A stretch of DNA of 64,000 bases from Micromonospora narathiwatensis (GCF_900089605.1 NZ_LT594324.1:3782001-3846000); one strand, 5' to 3'. Counted from the first letter of the stretch, positions 18,091-26,992 are shown. Made by a program: numbers and translations. Notes: generated by a model not told the origin, from the sequence alone.

Positions 18091-19917
18091 ATGACCGCCG
18101 GGGTACGCCAGGAGCCACGCGAGGGCGCTCACGCGAGTACGCCCCGGCGGCCCCGGCTGCCCGCGCTGCTCGCCCTGCTCGTCGGGCTGGCCGGGGTCGG
18201 GTACCGGCTGGCGCTGCTGCTCGCCGACGCCCCGCCGACCAACAGCGACGAGGCGACGATGGGGCTGGCCGCCCTGCACATCGCCCGGGGCGAGGACTTC
18301 CCGGTCTGGTTCTACGGCCAGGCGTACATGGGGCCGCTGGAGGCGTACCTCGCCGCGCCGCTGGTCGCGCTGACCGGGCCGTCGGTGCTCGCGATGCGGC
18401 TGCCCACCCTCGCGCTGTACGCGCTCTTCCTGGCCCTGTCCTGGCGGCTCACCCGACGGCTCGGCGGCGACGGCTGGTTCGGCCTGCTGGTCGTCGCTCT
18501 CCTCGCGCTCGGCTCGGACCGGGTCGTGAAGAACCAGCTCATCGCCGGCGGCGGCTACCCCGAGCTGAACCCGGCCGGGGTGGCGCTCGCCCTGCTCACC
18601 GTGGGGCTGTGCGCCGGCCGATCGGGGGCGCGACTGCTTCGCTGGGCGGCCTGGGGGCTGGTCTCCGGGCTGATGCTCTGGGTCGACCCGCTGCTGCTGC
18701 CGTACGTCCTCGGCACCGGTGTGGTCCTGATCGCCCGGCGACGGCGGGAGCTGGCCGGCCGGGCGGGGCTGGTCGTGGCGGGCACACTGTTGCTCGGCGC
18801 GGCGCCGATGCTGCTGGACAGCCTCCGGCACGGCCGCAACCCGCTCGCCGCGGTCCTGGCCGCCAGCGGCGGGGAGGCGGCGAGCTGGGGTGAGCGGCTG
18901 TACGGCGGCCTGGTGCTCGGGCCGCCGTTGGGCATGGGTTTCTGCTCACCCGGCCACTGCGCCGGCTGGCAGCTCTGGTGGGCGGTCGCCTTCCCGGCCC
19001 TGCTGCTCCTCGCCGCACTCACCGCCTGGCGCACCCTCCGAATGCCGACCCCACCCGCCCCCGACTCGCCACCGGCCCCGCTGCCCGCCACGCCCGACCC
19101 GTCCCCCACACCGCTGCCGCCGCGTGGAACCGCCGCAGATCTTGGAAACCTGCCGCTCGGACGAGACGGTAAGTGTCCAAGAGCCGGCGAACACGCGGTT
19201 GGCGACGACGACCGGCGCGGGTCGGCGGCGGTGCGGCTGGCGCTGCTGGCCGGGGCGGCGGCGGTGTTGCTCGCGTACACGGTGAGCAGCGCGGCCGGCC
19301 GGACCCCGGTGGAGAGCTCGCGTTACCTGTCCTGCCTCGCGGTCGCCACGCCCGCTCTGCTGTGGCCGCTGTGGCAGTTCTCTCGACGCCGGGTCGGCGA
19401 CCTGGCGGTATCCGGGTCGGTCGGACACCACCACCTCGCCGATGTTCACCCGACCGACGGACCTGAACCGGCGGCGGGGGGCCGGCGCGCCCGGTTGACG
19501 GCCCTGGCGGCGATCGCCGTGCTGGCCGCCATCCTCGGTACGGCGGCCGTCGCCACCGCCGGCGCGATCCGTACGGTGCCGGCCACCCGCGCCGAGGCGG
19601 ATCGGCACCGCGTGCTCGTCGACACCCTCGGCGACCTCGGCGTACGGCACGTGCGGGGCGGCTACTGGACCTGCAACCGGCTCACCTTCGCCAGCCGAGA
19701 GGAGGTGGTCTGCGCGGTGGTCGACGACGAGCTGCGCCCCGGCTTCGACCGCCGGCCGGCGTACCGGCGGGCGGTGGCGGCCGACCCCGACGCGGGCTGG
19801 GTCGCGCCGGTCGGATCGCCGCTGGCCGCCAGGCTAGACCGGCGGCTCGGCCCGGACCGGGGCGCGCTCGACGTGGTCACCGTCGACGGCTGGCGGATCT
19901 ACCTGCCCCGGCGCTGA
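18091..19917 (+). CDS. GT39/PMT-like membrane glycosyltransferase
   Basis: A 608-aa polytopic membrane protein of GT-C type. A first transmembrane helix (about residues 24-44) is followed by NSDEATMG, the acidic motif of the first extracytoplasmic loop, and about ten further hydrophobic segments. A Pro-rich segment near residues 320-375 is encoded partly by a palindromic DNA repeat (19141-19181), and a second repeat-like stretch codes for GSVGHHHLADVHPTDG. Both read through in frame. It probably transfers a sugar from a polyprenyl phosphate donor. ATG 18091 follows a CATGAT hexamer by seven bases; ATG 18079 is an alternative. Confidence 0.75.
   Translation: MTAGVRQEPREGAHASTPRRPRLPALLALLVGLAGVGYRLALLLADAPPTNSDEATMGLAALHIARGEDFPVWFYGQAYMGPLEAYLAAPLVALTGPSVLAMRLPTLALYALFLALSWRLTRRLGGDGWFGLLVVALLALGSDRVVKNQLIAGGGYPELNPAGVALALLTVGLCAGRSGARLLRWAAWGLVSGLMLWVDPLLLPYVLGTGVVLIARRRRELAGRAGLVVAGTLLLGAAPMLLDSLRHGRNPLAAVLAASGGEAASWGERLYGGLVLGPPLGMGFCSPGHCAGWQLWWAVAFPALLLLAALTAWRTLRMPTPPAPDSPPAPLPATPDPSPTPLPPRGTAADLGNLPLGRDGKCPRAGEHAVGDDDRRGSAAVRLALLAGAAAVLLAYTVSSAAGRTPVESSRYLSCLAVATPALLWPLWQFSRRRVGDLAVSGSVGHHHLADVHPTDGPEPAAGGRRARLTALAAIAVLAAILGTAAVATAGAIRTVPATRAEADRHRVLVDTLGDLGVRHVRGGYWTCNRLTFASREEVVCAVVDDELRPGFDRRPAYRRAVAADPDAGWVAPVGSPLAARLDRRLGPDRGALDVVTVDGWRIYLPRR
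19141..19181. repeat. Imperfect palindromic element inside the GT39-like gene
   Basis: A 41-base imperfect palindrome starts CTTGGAAACCTGCC and ends GGTAAGTGTCCAAG, with an inner CTCG/CGAG pair. The flank AGATCTTGG also occurs at the arms of the 44418 palindrome and inverted near 5763. It codes in frame for the linker segment LGNLPLGRDGKCPR. Confidence 0.6.
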
Positions 19918-19950
19918 TCCACCCGCTCCGAGACGCGCGGCGGGGAACGG

Positions 19951-22900
19951 TCAGCGGGCGTTCGGCTGCGACACCGGGTCGCGGTCGAGCAGGCCGAGGC
20001 GGTGGGCCAGCGCGGCGGCCTCCACCCGGTTGCGTACGTCCAGCTTGGCGATGATCCGGGACACGTGCACGCTGGCCGTCTTCGGCGAGATGAAGAGGCG
20101 TTCGGCGATCTGGCTGTTGCTGTGCCCCTCGGCGACCAGGCGCAGCACCTCCTGTTCCCGGCTGGTGAGCAGGTCCGGCCCGGGACGGCCACCGCCGCGC
20201 AGCCCGACCCGGCGGGCCAGGGTGGCCGCCTGCTCGCCCAGCGGGGTGGCCCCGAGCCGGGCGGCGATGTCGCTGGCCTCGCCGACCGCGGCGGCCACGA
20301 CGTCCCGCTCGCCGGCCGAGGCCGCCGCCTCGGCCAGCCCGAGCAGCGCCCGGCCCAGCGGATACGGCTGCCCGGCCGCCCGCCACGCGTCCACGACCGC
20401 CCGCCACTCAGACAGACCTCCACCCACACCGCCACCGCCACCCGCACCGCCACCGCCACCCGCACCCATGCCGCCACCGCCACCGGCGCCGCCACCCGCA
20501 CTCGCAGCGAGACCGGCAACCGCACCGGCACCGGCACCGGCACCGGCACCGGCGAGGATCGCGGCGACCTCGGCAGCGTGCGCCCGTTCGGCCGGATAGC
20601 GGGCGGGCAGGGCGGTGGCCATCGCGGCCACCGCACCGGCCAGCTCGGCGTCACCGACCAGCGCGGCGGTACGCGCCGCGGCGCTGAGCACCGGCCAGCC
20701 CTCCCGGGGCAGGTCGGCCAGGCGCTCGTCGGCCAGGGCGGCGCGGCTCGCCCCGAGCGCCGCCTCCTTGTCGTCCGCCGCGAGGGCGGCCTCGATCCGC
20801 AGCTCGCGCAGCGGCAGCCGGTGGCTCGGCCAGAGGTACGGGCGGCCCAGGAACGCCAGCGCCCGGCCGACCAGCTCGTCGGCGGTCGGGTGGGCCCGGG
20901 CCAGCCGCAGCCCGGCCCGGAGCTGGAGCCAGTGCAGCCCGGAGACGCCCGGCGGGTCGATCCGGGCGGCCTCGGAGCAGGCCGCGTCGGCCTCGTCCCA
21001 GCGGCCCAGTGCGATCAGCGCCTCGGCCCGGTTCGACAGCAGGTACGCCCCGATCGAGCGGCTGATCCCGACCCGGCGCGCCTCGGCCACCCCGGCGGCG
21101 GCCGCCTCGGCCGACTCCTGGTAACTGCCCAGCTCGTACAACACGTCGGAGAGGTAGACCAGGGCGCTCACCAGCGCCGGCGCGTTGTCGGTGGCCCGGG
21201 CCCGCGCCTCGGCCCGGCGCAGCTCGGCCAGCCCGAGGTCGGGTGTCCGGTCCGTACGGCGGAGCATGGCGATCCGGGTGGGCAGCAGGGCCAGGTCCCC
21301 GCCGACCGCCTCGGCGCCGGCCGTCGCCTCGGCCGCCACCGAGGCGGCCTGCCTCGGATCGACCTTCATCAGGTGTGCCGCGATGTCGGCGAGCAGACCC
21401 GACCGCTCCGGCCCGTCCGGCACCCCGGCCGCCAGCCGGTACGCCTCGCCCAGCTCGGCCGCGCCGTCGCTCTTGCCGAGCAGGGCCAGCAGCCGGCCCC
21501 GCTGATCCAGCAGCCGGGCGGCGCGCAGCGGCTCGGCGGCGCTGTCCACCTCGGCCAGCGCGGCCCGGGTCAGGGTGAGCGCCCGGCTCAGGTCGCCGGC
21601 GGTGTTGGCCGCGGCGAGGGTCTCCTCCAGCACCCGGAGGTGGTCCATGTCCAGCCGGTCGGCGGCGTCGGGCACCAGCTCCCACAGTTCGAGGACCCGT
21701 TCCAGCAGCCGGCTCTGCTCGGCGTACGCGTACCGGTCGGCGGCGGCGCAGGCGGCCACCCGGGCGGTGACCAGGGCGCGCGGGTGGTCGTGTGCCGCGT
21801 ACCAGTGGTGGGCGATCTCGGCCGGGGCGCGACCGGCGGCCACCAGGTGCGGCTGCGCCTCGATCGCGGCGGCGTACCGGGCGTGCAGCCGGGCGTGCTC
21901 GCCGGGCAGCAGCTCGTCGTGCACGGCCTCGCGGACCAGCGCGTGCCGGAACTCGTAGTCGCCGTCCGGGTCGGCCACCACCAGTTGGCCGGCCACGGCC
22001 GCGCGCAGCGCGTCCTCCAGCTCGACCTCGGGCAGGGCGGCGACCTCGGCCAGCAGTTGGTGGGCGAAACGGGTCCCGCCGGCCGCGGCGATCCGCAGCA
22101 CCCGCTGGGCCGGCTCGGGCAGCCGGTCGACCCGGGCCAGCAGCAGGTCGCGCAGGGTCTCCGGCAGGACGGCGCAGCCAACCGGGTCGCCCGCCGCGGC
22201 CAGCTCCTCGATGAAGAACGGGTTGCCCTGGGTACGGCGGTGCACGTCGTCGACGGCCCGGGCGGGGGGTTCGGCGCCGAGCAGGTCGGTGAGGATGGCC
22301 GCGGTGCCGTCCCGGTCCAGCCGGCCCAGCTCGACCCGGTCCACCCCGCGCGCCCGGTCCAGCTCGGCGAGGAAGGGGCGCAGCGGGTGGCCGCGGTGCA
22401 GCTCGTCGGTACGGAAGGTGCAGACCAGCAGCAGGCGGGCGGCGCGGGCGCCCCGGACCAGGAAGCCGATCAGATCCCGGGTGGACCGGTCGGCCCAGTG
22501 CAGGTCCTCGATGACCAGCACCAGCGGCCGGTCCTCGGCGATCCGCCGGAACAGGTCGGCGACCAGTTCGAACAGGTAGCCGCGCGGGGTGTCCGAGGCG
22601 GTCAGCCCGGCGGGTGTGGCGACGCCGGCCGGCACCCGGGCCAGCTCCGGCAGCAGCCGGGCGAACTCGGCCTCGTACCCGGCGAAGCGGGCCGGCCCGT
22701 CGCGGCGCAGCACCTCGCGCAGCGCGGCGGCGAACGGCGCGAACGGCAGGCCGGCCTCGCCGAGTTCCAGGCACTGGCCGACCAGCACCCGCGCGCCGGC
22801 GCCGCCGGCCAGGACGGCGAACTCCTCCAGCAGCCGGGTCTTGCCGACGCCGGCCTCACCGCCGACCAGGACGGTGGTGGCCTCCCCGGCGCGGGCCCGG

Positions 22901-23178
22901 CCGAGCGCCTCGCGCAGCCCGGCCAGCTCCTGCTGCCGGCCGACGAGGACGGTGCTGGCGGCGCGTACGGTCACGCCGTCGAGCATGCCATGACGGGCGC
23001 TCGTACCGTCCCGGCCGACCGGCCCGTCTCCCGCCGTCCCGGCCGCCCCCGTGCCGGCCGGGCCGGTGCCGTGCGGCGCGGCCCGGCCGGTCGCGTCCTC
23101 GCCGGCCGGGGCGGCCGTCGTCGCGCTCCCGTCTCCGCCGGTCACCGACGGCGCGGGCGGCGCGGCCGGCGTGGTCAC
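19951..23178 (-). CDS. LuxR family regulator with AAA/ATPase and TPR-like domains (LAL type)
   Basis: About 1,075 aa from GTG 23178 (1,011 aa if ATG 22986 is used). It has a low-complexity N-terminus, then VGRQQEL, Walker A GGEAGVGKTR, Walker B LVLVIEDLHWAD, a long TPR-like helical middle, and a C-terminal LuxR helix-turn-helix (LTSREQEVLRLVAEGHSNSQ, then AERLFISPKTASVHV). LAL regulators of the MalT type hydrolyse ATP and activate transcription when they bind a ligand. A Gly-rich stretch interrupts the helical region near 20404-20560. GTG 23178 overlaps the stop of an upstream 55-aa ORF (GTGA), which favours that start, though the extra residues are Ala/Gly/Pro-rich. Targets are unknown. Confidence 0.85.
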   Translation of the reverse strand: MTTPAAPPAPSVTGGDGSATTAAPAGEDATGRAAPHGTGPAGTGAAGTAGDGPVGRDGTSARHGMLDGVTVRAASTVLVGRQQELAGLREALGRARAGEATTVLVGGEAGVGKTRLLEEFAVLAGGAGARVLVGQCLELGEAGLPFAPFAAALREVLRRDGPARFAGYEAEFARLLPELARVPAGVATPAGLTASDTPRGYLFELVADLFRRIAEDRPLVLVIEDLHWADRSTRDLIGFLVRGARAARLLLVCTFRTDELHRGHPLRPFLAELDRARGVDRVELGRLDRDGTAAILTDLLGAEPPARAVDDVHRRTQGNPFFIEELAAAGDPVGCAVLPETLRDLLLARVDRLPEPAQRVLRIAAAGGTRFAHQLLAEVAALPEVELEDALRAAVAGQLVVADPDGDYEFRHALVREAVHDELLPGEHARLHARYAAAIEAQPHLVAAGRAPAEIAHHWYAAHDHPRALVTARVAACAAADRYAYAEQSRLLERVLELWELVPDAADRLDMDHLRVLEETLAAANTAGDLSRALTLTRAALAEVDSAAEPLRAARLLDQRGRLLALLGKSDGAAELGEAYRLAAGVPDGPERSGLLADIAAHLMKVDPRQAASVAAEATAGAEAVGGDLALLPTRIAMLRRTDRTPDLGLAELRRAEARARATDNAPALVSALVYLSDVLYELGSYQESAEAAAAGVAEARRVGISRSIGAYLLSNRAEALIALGRWDEADAACSEAARIDPPGVSGLHWLQLRAGLRLARAHPTADELVGRALAFLGRPYLWPSHRLPLRELRIEAALAADDKEAALGASRAALADERLADLPREGWPVLSAAARTAALVGDAELAGAVAAMATALPARYPAERAHAAEVAAILAGAGAGAGAGAVAGLAASAGGGAGGGGGMGAGGGGGAGGGGGVGGGLSEWRAVVDAWRAAGQPYPLGRALLGLAEAAASAGERDVVAAAVGEASDIAARLGATPLGEQAATLARRVGLRGGGRPGPDLLTSREQEVLRLVAEGHSNSQIAERLFISPKTASVHVSRIIAKLDVRNRVEAAALAHRLGLLDRDPVSQPNAR
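20404..20560. repeat. Low-complexity Gly/Ala-coding repeat tract
   Basis: Runs of GCCACC and CACCGG-type hexamers code, on the minus strand, for AGAGAGAG followed by long GGGGG-rich stretches in the LuxR regulator. It is a simple-sequence expansion inside the TPR-like region and a likely place for length variation between strains. Confidence 0.8.
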
Positions 23179-23342
23179 CGGCCGTCGACGGTACGGGCGG
23201 CGTGCTGCCGGCGCCCTACCCAGCTTCGGTGCTGGCGGCGGGGCAGCGACCGGGCGAGCCGGTCGCGGGCCGCGTCGGCCTGGAGCTCGGAGGCGTAGCT
23301 GCGGTGGATGGCGAGTAGCAGGTCTGCGTTGTTGGCGAACAT
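23175..23342 (-). CDS. Small 55-aa basic protein coupled to the LuxR regulator
   Basis: A short ORF starting ATG 23342, with AGGGGA about eight bases upstream. The product begins MFANNADLLLAIHRSYASEL and continues with an Ala/Asp/Arg-rich helix and an Arg-rich tail. Its TGA overlaps the GTG of the LuxR gene (GTGA). The helical N-terminal half resembles small uncharacterised actinobacterial proteins of the MxANxDLLLALHR type, from memory of such sequences. The function is unknown. Confidence 0.6.
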   Translation of the reverse strand: MFANNADLLLAIHRSYASELQADAARDRLARSLPRRQHRSWVGRRQHAARTVDGR

Positions 23343-23556
23343 GTCCGGTTCCCCTGTCGTGCGGCTCGTGTCGTTGTCGATACCGACTTTCCGCTCGAAG
23401 GTGGCCTCGGGGCATGGGTCCGCCGCCCGATCTTCGACCCCGTCGCCTCCTTACCCGGGGGCCTCAGCCGCCCGGCGGCGACGTAAGGTACTCAGCCGCG
23501 CGGCGTGGGGGCGGCCACGGATCAACCGGTTGCGGGGCGACCACTAGACTTGCGGC

Positions 23557-24246
23557 ATGGCAAAGCCCCAGGAGAAGGTTTCGTTCGGCCAGCGGCTGAA
23601 GCAGATCGGGATGGTCTTCCGGTTCACCGCCAAGCAGGACCGGTGGTTCGCGCCGCTGGTGGCCGCGGCGGTGCTGATCCCGCTCGCGCTCACCGTGGTC
23701 GCGGTCATTCTCCTGGGCTGGATCTGGCTGCCGATCGGCATCCTGCTCATCCTGCTCGCCGTGCTGATCGTGCTCAACCTGCGCTCCAACAAGGCGATGA
23801 TGAACGCCGCCGAGGGGCAGCCCGGCGCGGCGGCGCAGATCATGGAGAGCATGCGCGGCGACTGGCGGGTCACCCCGGCCGTCAGCTCCACCACCCAGAT
23901 GGACATGGTGCACCTGGTGATCGGCCGTCCCGGCGTGATCCTGCTGGCCGAGGGGAACCCGCAGCGCGTACGCGGTCTGCTCGGCCAGGAGAAGCGCCGG
24001 CTGGCCAAGGTGATCGGCTCCGCCCCGCTGCACGACTTCGTGATCGGCCAGAGCGAGGACGAGCTGCCCATCCGCAAGCTGCGGATGACCCTGATGCGGC
24101 TGCCCCGCACCCTCTCCCCGAAGGACGTCAACGCCCTCGACAAGCGGCTGAAGGCGCTCACCGCCCGCCCGCAGCTGCCCAAGGGCGCGATCCCGAAGAA
24201 CATGCGGCCGCCGCGGGGCGCGTTCCGCCAGACCCGGGGTCGCTGA
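23557..24246 (+). CDS. DUF4191 domain membrane protein
   Basis: A 229-aa protein with a charged N-terminus (VSFGQRLKQIGMVFRFTAKQ) and two adjacent hydrophobic helices at about residues 32-75. The soluble C-terminal domain includes VIGRPGVILLAEG and ends basic. It matches Rv2219 of M. tuberculosis, which also follows lipA. The function is unknown. Its position between lipA and glnA1 is conserved, though here several genes intervene. A TAGACT hexamer ends six bases before the ATG, so it is probably leaderless. Confidence 0.85.
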   Translation: MAKPQEKVSFGQRLKQIGMVFRFTAKQDRWFAPLVAAAVLIPLALTVVAVILLGWIWLPIGILLILLAVLIVLNLRSNKAMMNAAEGQPGAAAQIMESMRGDWRVTPAVSSTTQMDMVHLVIGRPGVILLAEGNPQRVRGLLGQEKRRLAKVIGSAPLHDFVIGQSEDELPIRKLRMTLMRLPRTLSPKDVNALDKRLKALTARPQLPKGAIPKNMRPPRGAFRQTRGR

Positions 24247-24267
24247 CCCCCGTCGTACGCGAGCAGG

Positions 24268-24300
24268 AGCCGGGTCCGTCCTCGACGGGCCCGGCTTTCT
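24268..24300 (+). terminator. Intrinsic terminator after the DUF4191 gene
   Basis: 13-base arms (24268-24280 and 24284-24296) pair with a single G-T wobble around a CTC loop. TTTCTCGT follows. It lies 22 bases after the stop codon. Confidence 0.85.
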
Positions 24301-24346
24301 CGTGTCCCGGTAAACCTCGCGCCGCCGGCCGTCGTCTGTACCCACG

Positions 24347-24910
24347 ATGAAAGACGACGACGCCCCGACCTCGACGGACTCGTTCGACGACTTCGTCCGT
24401 AGCCGCTCGGCTGCCCTGCTGCGCTCGGCGTACCTGCTGACCACGGACCGGCACGCCGCGGAGGATCTGCTCCAGGAGGTCCTGGAACGGCTGTACGCGA
24501 AGTGGCGGCGAGCCCGCGCCGCGCCGGACACCTACGCCAGAAAGATCATGGTGAACCGCGCCATCGACCGTTGGCGGCTGCGGGGCCGACGGCCGGAGGC
24601 GACGCTGACCGACGGGGCCGGCCCGTCGGCCGCCGACCACGCCGACGACGTGGCCACTCGGCAGGCGGTGCTCGGGGCGCTGCGCGCCCTGCCGCCCCGG
24701 CAGCGTGCGGCCGTCGTGCTGCGCTACCTCGACGACCTCTCCGAAGCCGAGACCGCCCAGGCCATGGGCTGCTCGGTCGGCGCGGTGAAGAGCCACACGG
24801 CGCGGGGCCTCACCCGGTTGCGGGAACTGGCCGACCTCGGGCCCGTCGAACGCGACGCGCTGCCCGCCACCGGCGCCCGCACCTCTCCCATGATCCGGAG
24901 GATTCCATGA
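24347..24910 (+). CDS. SigE-family ECF RNA polymerase sigma factor
   Basis: A 187-aa ECF sigma factor. Region 2 contains LLRSAYLLTTDRHAAEDLLQ and NRAIDRWRLRGRR. Region 4 contains LPPRQRAAVVLRYLDDLSEA and MGCSVGAVKSHTARGL. This matches the actinobacterial SigE-like group that is paired with a membrane partner. Its stop overlaps the start of the next gene (ATGA), so both are translated together. A possible ECF-type promoter (AAACC, then CGTC after about 15 bases) lies at 24312-24336, which would suggest autoregulation. Confidence 0.9.
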   Translation: MKDDDAPTSTDSFDDFVRSRSAALLRSAYLLTTDRHAAEDLLQEVLERLYAKWRRARAAPDTYARKIMVNRAIDRWRLRGRRPEATLTDGAGPSAADHADDVATRQAVLGALRALPPRQRAAVVLRYLDDLSEAETAQAMGCSVGAVKSHTARGLTRLRELADLGPVERDALPATGARTSPMIRRIP

Positions 24911-26229
24911 CGTACGACCTGGACACCGACCCGGTACGACGGGCCCTGACGGTGACCGCGGACGGGGTACGCCCACCGGCCGACCTGGTGGACCGGGTCC
25001 GGCGGGGCGGCCGGCGCCGGGTCCGCCGGCGCCGCACCCTGGCGGGTGCGCTCGCCGTGCTGCTGCTGGCCGGCCTGGCCGGAGCCGTCCAGTGGGGCCG
25101 TGCTCCCGCCCCCGCCCAGCTTGCCGACGTGCCGGAACTCCTGCTCGATCAGCCGACCCGGGGTGACCTGGCCCACGACCGCGCCTACCTCGACCGGGTG
25201 GTCGCCACCTACGAACGGACCCGCGACGACACCCCGCTGGTGGGGTTGAGACTGACCCGCTCGCCCGCCGGGCCACCGCACGTGACGTGGGCGGGGAACA
25301 CCCCGGCCGGTCCGGCCGCCGCCGTGGTGCAGCGGATGCGGGGCGATGGCGGCAAGTTGTCCGTGTTCATCCGGTTCATCGGTACGGACCGCGCCGGCAG
25401 GCCGGAACCAGTCGGCGCGGGCATCTTCGCGACCGGTTTCGACAGCTGGGCGTTCCTGACCGGTCCGGACCGGTCCGTGCTCGTGATACTGGACGTCGGC
25501 GACGACGTGGAGTGGTCCCGGGAGCGGACCTATCTCGCCGACCGGGTCACCCGCACCGACTGGCGACCGGTGACGTTCGCGGACGGGGCCGCCGTGGTCA
25601 AGGTGCCGCCGCAACGCAATCGGTACAGTGTGGCGATTCGCGATGGTTCGGGCACATATCTGAGGATCGGGAACCTGACCGACCCCACGGTGATCCCAAA
25701 CGATCCCGGCCTCGGCTGGCACACCCCACCGGGGGGCGGTTGGCCGGCATCCAGACCAGCTCTCTTCCCGGTCGCCCCGCACGGCGCCGGGCTGGATCTG
25801 GAGGAAACCGTGCCGATGTTCCTCGGCAAGGGCGACAACGGCGGGGAGCATGAGCTGATCGGCCCGGCCACAGGACTTGACTGGATGGCGTACGGCCGCA
25901 CCGAGCGGGGCGAGTTGTTCGTCGCCGCCGACGTACGCTTCGTCGGCGACCCCACCCGCACGGTCGTCTACATCGAGCCGCTGGACTCGACCCACCCGCG
26001 GTTCGGACCGGTCATCTCGGTGTACGGCGACGAGGTGGACGCGACCGCGACGCTGCCGGTGGCGGTACGGCTGCCGGACGAGCGGGGCTGGCTGGTGGCC
26101 CGCAAGGACGCCACGCTCAGTTACCTGGACCAGCACGGCCGATGGCAGAGCGCGGGCCGCCACGCCGCGCTACTCCCCGCCACCACCACCCGGGTACGGG
26201 TGGACGGCACCGAGGTCACGCTCGGCTGA
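24907..26229 (+). CDS. Membrane-anchored partner of the ECF sigma factor (anti-sigma-like)
   Basis: A 440-aa protein. A cytoplasmic N-terminus of about 43 residues ends in a very basic stretch (RRGGRRRVRRRR), followed by one transmembrane helix (about residues 46-62) and a large extracytoplasmic domain of about 370 residues without a family I recognise. The four-base overlap with the sigma gene and the topology suggest that it holds or senses for the sigma factor. No zinc anti-sigma HxxxCxxC motif is visible, so the mechanism is uncertain. Confidence 0.65.
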   Translation: MTYDLDTDPVRRALTVTADGVRPPADLVDRVRRGGRRRVRRRRTLAGALAVLLLAGLAGAVQWGRAPAPAQLADVPELLLDQPTRGDLAHDRAYLDRVVATYERTRDDTPLVGLRLTRSPAGPPHVTWAGNTPAGPAAAVVQRMRGDGGKLSVFIRFIGTDRAGRPEPVGAGIFATGFDSWAFLTGPDRSVLVILDVGDDVEWSRERTYLADRVTRTDWRPVTFADGAAVVKVPPQRNRYSVAIRDGSGTYLRIGNLTDPTVIPNDPGLGWHTPPGGGWPASRPALFPVAPHGAGLDLEETVPMFLGKGDNGGEHELIGPATGLDWMAYGRTERGELFVAADVRFVGDPTRTVVYIEPLDSTHPRFGPVISVYGDEVDATATLPVAVRLPDERGWLVARKDATLSYLDQHGRWQSAGRHAALLPATTTRVRVDGTEVTLG

Positions 26230-26240
26230 CCGGCGCCGGC

Positions 26241-26271
26241 CGGCATCCGTCCCCCACCAGGGCGGATGCCG
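26241..26271. terminator. Hairpin between convergent genes
   Basis: Nine-base arms (CGGCATCCG at 26241-26249 and its complement at 26263-26271) surround a 13-base loop. It lies between the anti-sigma-like gene and the convergent RDD gene. There is no T-run. Confidence 0.6.
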
Positions 26272-26280
26272 CCGGGCGGA

Positions 26281-26691
26281 TCAGGCGCGGGCGGGGCGGG
26301 GGGCGTCGGCGATGACCGAGTCGGTGAGACGGTCGTGCAGGCCGCGCCGGTGCCCGTCCATGATCAGGGCGGGTACGACCAGGGCGAGCAGCACGCCACG
26401 CAGCAGCGCCCGGAGCGGGCCGATCCGACCGCCGTCCGACCAGGCCAGGCAGCGGATCCGGGTGATGTACATGCCGGGGGTCTGGACGAAGAAGCCGAGG
26501 AAGAAGGCGTATTCGAGGATCAGCACCGCCACCGGCGGCCAGCCGTCCCGGGCCGGGTTGGCGAAGAGCCCGGATGCCAGCAGGCAGAGCACCCAGTCGA
26601 TGATCAGCGCGCCGAACCGGCGGCCGAGGCCGGGCGGTGTGAAGGTGGGGTCCGTGGCGGGTGGGACCGGCACGGTGGCGGTGGTGGTCAC
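26281..26691 (-). CDS. RDD family membrane protein
   Basis: About 136 aa with three hydrophobic segments. The RDD signature is LGRRFGALIIDWVLC near the N-terminus, with the second conserved part HDRLTDSVIAD near the end. It corresponds to Rv2219A, which precedes glnA1 in M. tuberculosis. RDD proteins are poorly understood; some are linked to ion transport. GTG 26691 is preferred over TTG 26700, because a TACCCT hexamer ends eight bases before it, but either is possible. Confidence 0.82.
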   Translation of the reverse strand: MTTTATVPVPPATDPTFTPPGLGRRFGALIIDWVLCLLASGLFANPARDGWPPVAVLILEYAFFLGFFVQTPGMYITRIRCLAWSDGGRIGPLRALLRGVLLALVVPALIMDGHRRGLHDRLTDSVIADAPRPARA

Positions 26692-26895
26692 AGCGGTCAA
26701 GGGTAGTCCCGCCCTCGGCGGGGCCGTTGGCGCCCGTGGTGGGCAGGGGTGTCGGTCACGGCCCGGGTACGGCGGTTCGGCACCTACCGAAGAATCGGAC
26801 AGAAGCGATCAACCTGGCCGATTGGGGCACGGATTGCGTCACGCCAAGGGCGGTTGGCGGTGGCTCAGCGGGGTAGATGACGCTCCGCGAGGGAC

Positions 26896-26933
26896 GTAAC
26901 ACGGCGGAAACAGAGGAGACACGGCCGAGCAAC
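26896..26933 (+). promoter_or_regulatory. GlnR-type operator upstream of glnA
   Basis: GTAAC-N6-GAAAC (26896-26911) is an exact a-site/b-site pair. It is followed at the same spacing by GACAC and GCAAC (26918-26922, 26929-26933), giving the full GTnAC-N6-GAAAC-N6-GTnAC-N6-GAAAC layout with a perfect first half and a weaker second half. It lies 60-97 bases before the glnA start. GlnR controls nitrogen genes in actinomycetes. Confidence 0.75.
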
Positions 26934-26992
26934 CCCACAGCCATACCGTCGCCAGGAGCCAGCCACCGGAGTGAGCCTGCCAGGAGGAACAC

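Noticed and set aside
20404-20560. Possible minisatellite or CRISPR array
   Set aside because: It stays in frame inside the LuxR coding region and is codon-scale low complexity.
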